Assembly (NCBI GenBank): GCA_031423635.1
Contig: JANPFX010000122.1
Span: forward strand, 1 to 10,638
Reading direction: 5' to 3'
Source: JANLQX01 sp031423635
Lineage (GTDB): Bacteria > Actinomycetota > Acidimicrobiia > Acidimicrobiales > JANYDT01
Length of the DNA stretch: 10,638 bases
Part shown: positions 6,423 to 10,638 of the stretch, piece by piece
Position numbering within the stretch: position 1 is the first letter of the stretch
Layout of the letters: every line of letters begins with the position of its first letter
The notes under the pieces: generated by a model
Databases searched by the model: none
What the model was told of the DNA's origin: nothing
The model's input: only the letters and a program-made list of their open reading frames with translations
Program-made: the position numbers and the translations under genes

Positions 6423-7457
6423 ATGTCCACTACCTCCACTCGTTACGAACGCAGCGTCACCACCGTCTCGTGGATCCCGTCGGACCTCCTCGAAGGAATG
6501 GGGAAGATCGCGACTCGCATGAAGATGGCCCATCACGACCCGCCGCCGCCGTTCTCGCTGGGCACCGATATTCCTGCGACCCTCGAGGAGCTCCGCATCG
6601 CCGACGGATTGCGCTTCGCCAACCATCTGCGCGCTTTCATCGAGGTGGACGCATCTCTTCGGATCGTCAACGCCGGGTACAGCGGCGGCGGCGTCATGGG
6701 AGCGACGACGGTAGGCCTCGCCGTCGGTTCGATCACGGTTCCGGCGATCAGATTCGACGATCGACGATGCGAACCGGAGGTCACGACCGACTACGTCCGC
6801 TTCACGCAAACCGTTGGCGGCCGAACCGGGGCGCCGATGCCCCGGGCAGTCAAGCATCCGCCGTTCGTCCAGTACCACGCCCCAATCGTGTGGACGACGC
6901 TCGAGCTCATCATCCGAACCGACGGTACCCATGAGACGACATTCGTCGGGGCGTCCGGTTTTCCGCGTCATTGGCTGTTTGACGACTCGGGTTCGCTTGT
7001 CGCGAAGAGCAGTGTCGCGGAATACAAGAAATGGATGAGCGAGTCGTTCGGTCACCGCACGCCATGGGGTGACGAGGACTCGCCGACATTGGTCACCGCG
7101 GTCGAATCAGCCCTCGAGCGAGAGCTCCAGAGCGCGATCATGGGGGGAAACCAGCGACCCGAGATTCGCCGAATCAGAGCAGGCGGGGCCCTCGTCGAGC
7201 AGGGTTCGCGCAGCGACGAACTCTTCCTGCTTCTCAACGGCGTCCTCGTTGTCGAGGTCGACGGCGAGAAGATTGCCGAGTTGGGTCCGGGCGCTGTCTT
7301 GGGCGAACGCGGCCTCCTGGAAGGTGGACGCCGAACAGCGACACTGCGCGCCGTAACCGAGTGCAAGGTGGCCGCCGTGCCGGCCAATGACATCGACACC
7401 GTGCCGCTCTCCCGGCTCGCCGAAGGACACCGCCGCGAGAACACCCACGGTCGCTGA
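6423..7457 (+). CDS. Cyclic nucleotide-binding domain protein with uncharacterised N-terminal domain
   Basis: A 344-residue soluble protein. Residues 247-325 read as a CNB/cap-family fold: IRRIRAGGALVEQGSRSDEL, then the hydrophobic strand LFLLLNGVLVVEV. The phosphate-binding cassette is LGERGLLEGGRRTATL (293-308), carrying the Glu (E295) and Arg (R304) that contact the cyclic-nucleotide ribose and phosphate in CRP and PKA. No helix-turn-helix follows, because the protein ends about 20 residues after the fold, so it is not a CRP-type transcription factor. Residues 1-240 match nothing I recognise. They include a glycine-rich GYSGGGVMGATTVGLAVGS stretch (85-103) and a Trp/aromatic-rich segment (150-210), with no signal peptide or clear membrane helix. 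It lies head-to-head with the operon encoding the cyclase, so it is a likely reader of that signal. The ATG has no strong Shine-Dalgarno. Confidence 0.88.
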   Translation: MSTTSTRYERSVTTVSWIPSDLLEGMGKIATRMKMAHHDPPPPFSLGTDIPATLEELRIADGLRFANHLRAFIEVDASLRIVNAGYSGGGVMGATTVGLAVGSITVPAIRFDDRRCEPEVTTDYVRFTQTVGGRTGAPMPRAVKHPPFVQYHAPIVWTTLELIIRTDGTHETTFVGASGFPRHWLFDDSGSLVAKSSVAEYKKWMSESFGHRTPWGDEDSPTLVTAVESALERELQSAIMGGNQRPEIRRIRAGGALVEQGSRSDELFLLLNGVLVVEVDGEKIAELGPGAVLGERGLLEGGRRTATLRAVTECKVAAVPANDIDTVPLSRLAEGHRRENTHGR

Positions 7458-7593
7458 CGCAGCGGAAGCGGCGGGCTCGTCTCGCCCCCTTGAAGTCGGG
7501 TGCGCTACGTTCGAGACGCAACGGCCACGCGCGCCACGAACCGAACCGTGACCCTCTCCCGACCGGTTACCTGCGACGAAAGTGATTCACCCC

Positions 7594-7791
7594 ATGGACA
7601 TCTCCATCACCGACGAACAGGCGGAACTGCTCCGTGAAGTGCTCGACCGAACGATCCGCGACCTGCGCTACGAGATCGCCGACACTGACCGCGCCGATTT
7701 CAAACGGATGCTCAAGGCCCGCGAGGCCACCCTGCGAGAGCTGATTGCACCGCTCGGTGGAACTCTGCCCGATGCTCCCCTGAAGTCCTGA
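7594..7791 (+). CDS. Small conserved-type helical protein of unknown function
   Basis: A 65-residue protein starting MDISITDEQAELLREVLDRT. It is predicted to be mostly two amphipathic helices (residues 6-28 and 36-55), rich in Glu, Arg and Asp, with no membrane segment or cysteine. Its pattern (TDEQAELLREVLD, then LRYEIADTD, then LKARE) resembles short uncharacterised proteins common in soil bacteria, to which I can assign no function. The ATG at 7594 is preferred over the in-frame GTG at 7582 because it matches the usual beginning of such proteins. Both lack a strong Shine-Dalgarno (only GAAAG about 13 bases before the ATG). It follows the CNB gene by 136 bp and converges on the transaldolase gene, 76 bp away, so membership in the CNB transcript is uncertain. 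Confidence 0.7.
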   Translation: MDISITDEQAELLREVLDRTIRDLRYEIADTDRADFKRMLKAREATLRELIAPLGGTLPDAPLKS

Positions 7792-7867
7792 GGGGCGCTC
7801 TCGCTGGCGAGCGGGGACCGTTCTGACGGCACGCATTCTCGCATCGCAGGGCCGCCGGCTCGTCCGT

Positions 7868-8992
7868 TCATCGATCAGGATCCGGAAGCATGACGTCGCG
7901 CACCAGCGCAATGAACTCGTACCAAGCGGCGATGAACGAGCGAAGCGTACGGAGCGTCGGGCCGAACGAATCGAACTCATGAATCAGCATTCCCTTTGGC
8001 TCGTAGGCGCGATGGAAGTCGGGCAGCCGCGCAAGCTCCGACATGATCTCCGCATCGACCGCTAGGTGCGAGCGCGGCACCGGACGAAGCCCGGACCTGT
8101 TCGCCTTGACCTGCCACTCCCACGGCATCGTCAGCACGATGTCGCCCCCAACGAGTTCCGTCCAGTGCCCCAGGTGTCGGTAGGCCGCAGCGAGCAACGT
8201 CGTCCGAAACTCCCGCTCGGCGAAGATGTCGAGCGCCCGCTTTGCGCAGGCAAGTCCCGCCCAGTCGAGTGCGGCGGGGTCGACGGCAACCCGGTCACGA
8301 CGGGCCACGACTTTCATCCAATCGTCGAGGCGCCCGATCATCATGGTGGCGACAGGCGCCATGCGATCCGTCCGTAGCCCGACGCGGTCGCGTCGGACGA
8401 GCCCCCGTTCGACAGCCTCCGCAATGGCGATGACCTGAGGTACCGAGAAGCTCACCGTCACGTTGACATTCACGCCGAGAAACGTGGCCTCCTCGACCAT
8501 GGACAGCCCGGCCGCAGTGGCGGGCATCTTCACCTGCATGTTCGGTCCCAGCGCAGCGAGTTGCACGCATTGGCGGAGCATCGCCGAAGCGTCGTTGTGA
8601 AGCGTCGGATCAGTCTGAACCGACAGCCGTCCCCACGTCATGTCGTTCGCCGAGAACACCGGCAGGAGGGTTCGGGCTGCCGATGCACCGATTTCGGTGT
8701 AGAGCTGCCACGCGAGGTCTCGCTCGTGGACGACCGGCTGCGCCGCCAGCAGGTCGGCGATGCGCGGGAGCCAGCGTTGCGCCTCGAGCTTCAACACATT
8801 CAGACAGATGACCGGATTGCTCGTGGCTCCCGTTGCGCCGCGGGCCACGGCATAGTCAAGTTCGGATTGGGCGCATGAATCGTTGAAGAAGCGGGTGGGG
8901 GTCGTCTCGGTCATCACCTTCAACGGGGCAAGCGCGGCCGCAGGCTCCGAAGGGTTCGTCGCATCACTCCGTTCACCACCGGTCGTTGTCAT
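7868..8992 (-). CDS. Transaldolase family protein
   Basis: A 374-residue cytoplasmic TIM-barrel enzyme. The signature ATSNPVI (56-62), LSVQTDPTLHND (123-134) and MQVKMPATAAGL (152-163, Schiff-base Lys K155), followed by VNVNVTVSFSVPQV (174-187), are those of class I transaldolases. D38 in FFNDSC is a candidate for the catalytic Asp. Classical transaldolase moves a dihydroxyacetone unit between sugar phosphates in the pentose phosphate pathway. Here the pairing with a polyol dehydrogenase instead suggests a dedicated sugar route, with unknown substrate. The ATG at 8992 has GGAGAGG five bases upstream and overlaps the stop of the preceding dehydrogenase as ATGA, so the two are probably translated together. 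M27 (MTETTPTRFF) is an alternative start nearer the family's usual N-terminus, but it has poorer ribosome-binding spacing. Confidence 0.9.
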   Translation of the reverse strand: MTTTGGERSDATNPSEPAAALAPLKVMTETTPTRFFNDSCAQSELDYAVARGATGATSNPVICLNVLKLEAQRWLPRIADLLAAQPVVHERDLAWQLYTEIGASAARTLLPVFSANDMTWGRLSVQTDPTLHNDASAMLRQCVQLAALGPNMQVKMPATAAGLSMVEEATFLGVNVNVTVSFSVPQVIAIAEAVERGLVRRDRVGLRTDRMAPVATMMIGRLDDWMKVVARRDRVAVDPAALDWAGLACAKRALDIFAEREFRTTLLAAAYRHLGHWTELVGGDIVLTMPWEWQVKANRSGLRPVPRSHLAVDAEIMSELARLPDFHRAYEPKGMLIHEFDSFGPTLRTLRSFIAAWYEFIALVRDVMLPDPDR

Positions 8993-10536
8993 CGGCGCCT
9001 CTCCGTTGCGTTGTTGAGGAGGTGATCGGTGGTGCTTCGGACACCGGAATCGAGGAGTCGGCCCAACGTATCCCGTAGCGATTCGACGAATAGCGAGTTC
9101 TCGGCAAGGTCGGCGGTGAAGACCGATCGCAGTTCGAGATAGCCGTGCACGAGCTCGTCAACTCGACCCTCCGCTCGCGTGGCGACGGCGCGAAGTTGGG
9201 CGGCCATGGGGTCGCTGACCGGAATCGCCGCACCGGTCTCGTCGGTGCCGCTGACGTAGCGCATCCAGGCGGCAACCCCAAGCGTCAGGACCGGCGACAG
9301 TTCACCACGGACGAATCGTTCTCGCAGAGGTGAAAGGAACCGCTGCGAGATCTTCCCGGTGCCATCGGTGGCGATCTGCTGTGTCCGGTGCCGAACTGCC
9401 GGGTTGGCCAATCGGCGCATCAGCGCCTGCTGATACGCCGTGGTGTCCACCGAACTCGGCACTCGAAGCGTCGACGCTATCTCTCGTTGGAACAGCCGGT
9501 CCGCAACGTCGGCAAACCGTTGCTCGGCGACAACGTCGGACATGCACTCATGGCCGGCGAGATAGCCGAGGTAACACAGCAGCGACTGTGTGGCGTTGAC
9601 AACCCGGAACTTCATCTCCTCGAACGGACGGACGTCCTCCACGATCCGTACACCGACCTGTTCCCATGGTGGGCGGTCGGCGGCGAACCGGTCTTCGATC
9701 ACCCAATCGCGAAAGGGTTCCCCCGTGACCACTGCGGCATCATGCACGCCGGTCAGCTCGGCAAATGTATGGAGATCCGCTTCCAGCGTGGCGGGAACGA
9801 TGCGATCGACCATCGTGTTCGGAACCACGATGGTCGCACGAACCCACTCTCCGAGGGACGGATCGACCTCGTCAGCCAGATCGGCGAGAACCCCGCCGAG
9901 CAGCAATCCGTTGTCCGGCACATTGTCGCAACTCATGAGCGTGGGGGTCGCAGTGTGGAGAGCACGCCGTCGGGCCAATGATGCGAGCAGGTAGGCCGGT
10001 GCCGTACGAAGCTCGATGCGATGGGCCAAAGGATCGTCACGGAGCGCGAGAACGTCAGCGCGCAGTTCAATCTGGTTGAGATCAAGACGGTTCGTAGAAG
10101 GCTGGTGGCAATATCCTTTCTCGGTGATCGTGAGCGAGATCACTTTCACGTCCGGATCGCTCAGCGCACTGACGACGTGGTCGGCCGGTCGACCGGGCGC
10201 CGCATCGATCGTGGCCACGATCCCACCGAGGACGCGCACATCACGCTGGTCACCATCTCGAAGGATGCGTCCGTACAGTCCCTCCTGAGGGCCGAGCAGA
10301 TTTTCGAGTTCCGGCGTTCGGAGGTTGATTCCGCACTCACCCCATGTCTCATTGCCGGGCAGGTTGAGGAGATCATCGAGAAACTCAAGCTGGTGGCAGC
10401 GGTGGAAGGCGCCAACGCCGATATGGACGAGTCCGATCGACAGCTTCGACCGGTCGTACAGCGGCCGGCGGACCGACGAGCCGAGCTGGCCAAGCGTCGA
10501 ATTCCGCAACCGGGGAAGCGCCGCCAGATCGATCAT
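8989..10536 (-). CDS. Mannitol dehydrogenase family oxidoreductase (mannitol 2-dehydrogenase / fructuronate reductase type)
   Basis: A 515-residue NAD(P)-dependent polyol-specific long-chain dehydrogenase, a usual length for the family. The N-terminal nucleotide-binding domain has VHIGVGAFHRCHQ (37-49). SCDNVPDNG (202-210) and VPNTMVDRIVP (238-248) supply the family Asn and Asp, and GEPFRDWVIEDRF (272-284) is also conserved in the family. The catalytic stretch is KFRVVNATQSLLCYLGYLAG (309-328), with the general-base Lys K309 and Asn N314. The position that is His in Pseudomonas mannitol 2-dehydrogenase (K-x4-N-x2-H) is Gln (Q317). The family interconverts mannitol/fructose, arabinitol/xylulose or mannonate/fructuronate, and I cannot tell which applies here. 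The ATG at 10536 is the first start after an in-frame TGA near 10612. No clear Shine-Dalgarno precedes it. It is co-translated with the transaldolase-family gene through a 4-bp overlap. Confidence 0.9.
   Translation of the reverse strand: MIDLAALPRLRNSTLGQLGSSVRRPLYDRSKLSIGLVHIGVGAFHRCHQLEFLDDLLNLPGNETWGECGINLRTPELENLLGPQEGLYGRILRDGDQRDVRVLGGIVATIDAAPGRPADHVVSALSDPDVKVISLTITEKGYCHQPSTNRLDLNQIELRADVLALRDDPLAHRIELRTAPAYLLASLARRRALHTATPTLMSCDNVPDNGLLLGGVLADLADEVDPSLGEWVRATIVVPNTMVDRIVPATLEADLHTFAELTGVHDAAVVTGEPFRDWVIEDRFAADRPPWEQVGVRIVEDVRPFEEMKFRVVNATQSLLCYLGYLAGHECMSDVVAEQRFADVADRLFQREIASTLRVPSSVDTTAYQQALMRRLANPAVRHRTQQIATDGTGKISQRFLSPLRERFVRGELSPVLTLGVAAWMRYVSGTDETGAAIPVSDPMAAQLRAVATRAEGRVDELVHGYLELRSVFTADLAENSLFVESLRDTLGRLLDSGVRSTTDHLLNNATERRR
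8998..9004 (-). promoter_or_regulatory. Shine-Dalgarno GGAGAGG for the transaldolase-family gene
   Basis: GGAGAGG on the minus strand lies five bases before the ATG at 8992, inside the end of the dehydrogenase gene. It supports the overlapping start rather than the internal Met27. Confidence 0.7.
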
Positions 10537-10554
10537 CGTGGACGGCTGAGCGAG

Positions 10555-10638
10555 ATGAGTGTGGTGAGCTGCTTCGCTCTCAGCTTCGACAAGGGGAGCG
10601 GTCTCACCGGCTCAGTCCTGTTCGACGGAGAACGCAAC
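10555..10638 (+). CDS. Possible start of a divergent gene, cut by the window edge (uncertain)
   Basis: An ATG at 10555 opens 28 codons to the window end (MSVVSCFALSFDKGSGLTGS, continuing). About 79% of its codons end in G or C and about two thirds begin with a purine, as real genes here do. Against it, no Shine-Dalgarno is visible and only 18 bp separate it from the divergent dehydrogenase start. Two minus-strand alternatives exist. One frame ends in a TGA overlapping the dehydrogenase ATG (10533-10536) but has poor codon character. The other ends VAFSVEQD at about 10612. The product is unrecognised. Confidence 0.3.
   Translation, partial: MSVVSCFALSFDKGSGLTGSVLFDGERN

Noticed and set aside
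6411..7055. 214-codon minus-strand frame opposite the CNB gene
   Set aside because: It is antisense to a gene with a clear CNB fold, and its own translation has no domain.
7490..7511. TTGAAG and TACGTT as a promoter for the small gene
   Set aside because: The two boxes are only ten bases apart, well short of the usual 16-18. A lone TAnnnT is too frequent to call.
7798..7813. CTCGC-TG-GCGAG hairpin between the convergent small gene and the transaldolase gene as a terminator
   Set aside because: The stem is five pairs with a two-base loop, too tight, and no T-tract follows on either strand.

Overview
The window is GC-rich, densely packed bacterial chromosome with frequent GTG starts and 4-bp start/stop overlaps. 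The protein types point to an actinomycete, probably Acidimicrobiia (Ilumatobacter-like). These types are a ten-helix histidine kinase with a 'RANRVVYGER' linker, an FtsX-type permease with an 'ARRTDTALPR' segment after its first helix, a class III cyclase and a cyclic-nucleotide-binding protein. The lineage is inferred from protein style, not from a marker gene. No tRNA, rRNA, CRISPR array, insertion sequence or phage gene was seen, and no gene-free stretch exceeds 300 bases.

Left part (1-6293, minus strand, read right to left): a four-gene cluster. It runs FtsX-like ABC permease (3765-6293), then a response regulator fused to a nucleotidyl cyclase (2264-3688), then an ABC ATPase (1506-2267, overlapping the regulator by 4 bp), then a membrane sensor histidine kinase (1-1468, cut by the window edge). 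This is a complete exporter/lipoprotein-release-type ABC pair plus a complete two-component pair. The regulator's output is a cyclic nucleotide rather than only DNA binding.

Middle (6294-7791): a 129-bp divergent region rich in inverted repeats separates the operon from a plus-strand gene (6423-7457). That gene's product has an uncharacterised N-terminal domain and a C-terminal cyclic-nucleotide-binding fold with the key Glu and Arg present. The likely model is histidine kinase -> REC-cyclase -> cAMP-like signal -> CNB protein, with the ABC system as sensor, target or both. This wiring is inferred from gene order and domains. A 65-residue helical protein of unknown function follows (7594-7791).

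Right part (7868-10536, minus strand): a two-gene carbohydrate unit with a 4-bp ATGA overlap. A mannitol/fructuronate-type long-chain polyol dehydrogenase (8989-10536) is followed by a transaldolase-family protein (7868-8992). The dehydrogenase keeps the catalytic Lys and Asn but has Gln where the family normally has His. The last 100 bases hold an unresolved gene edge.
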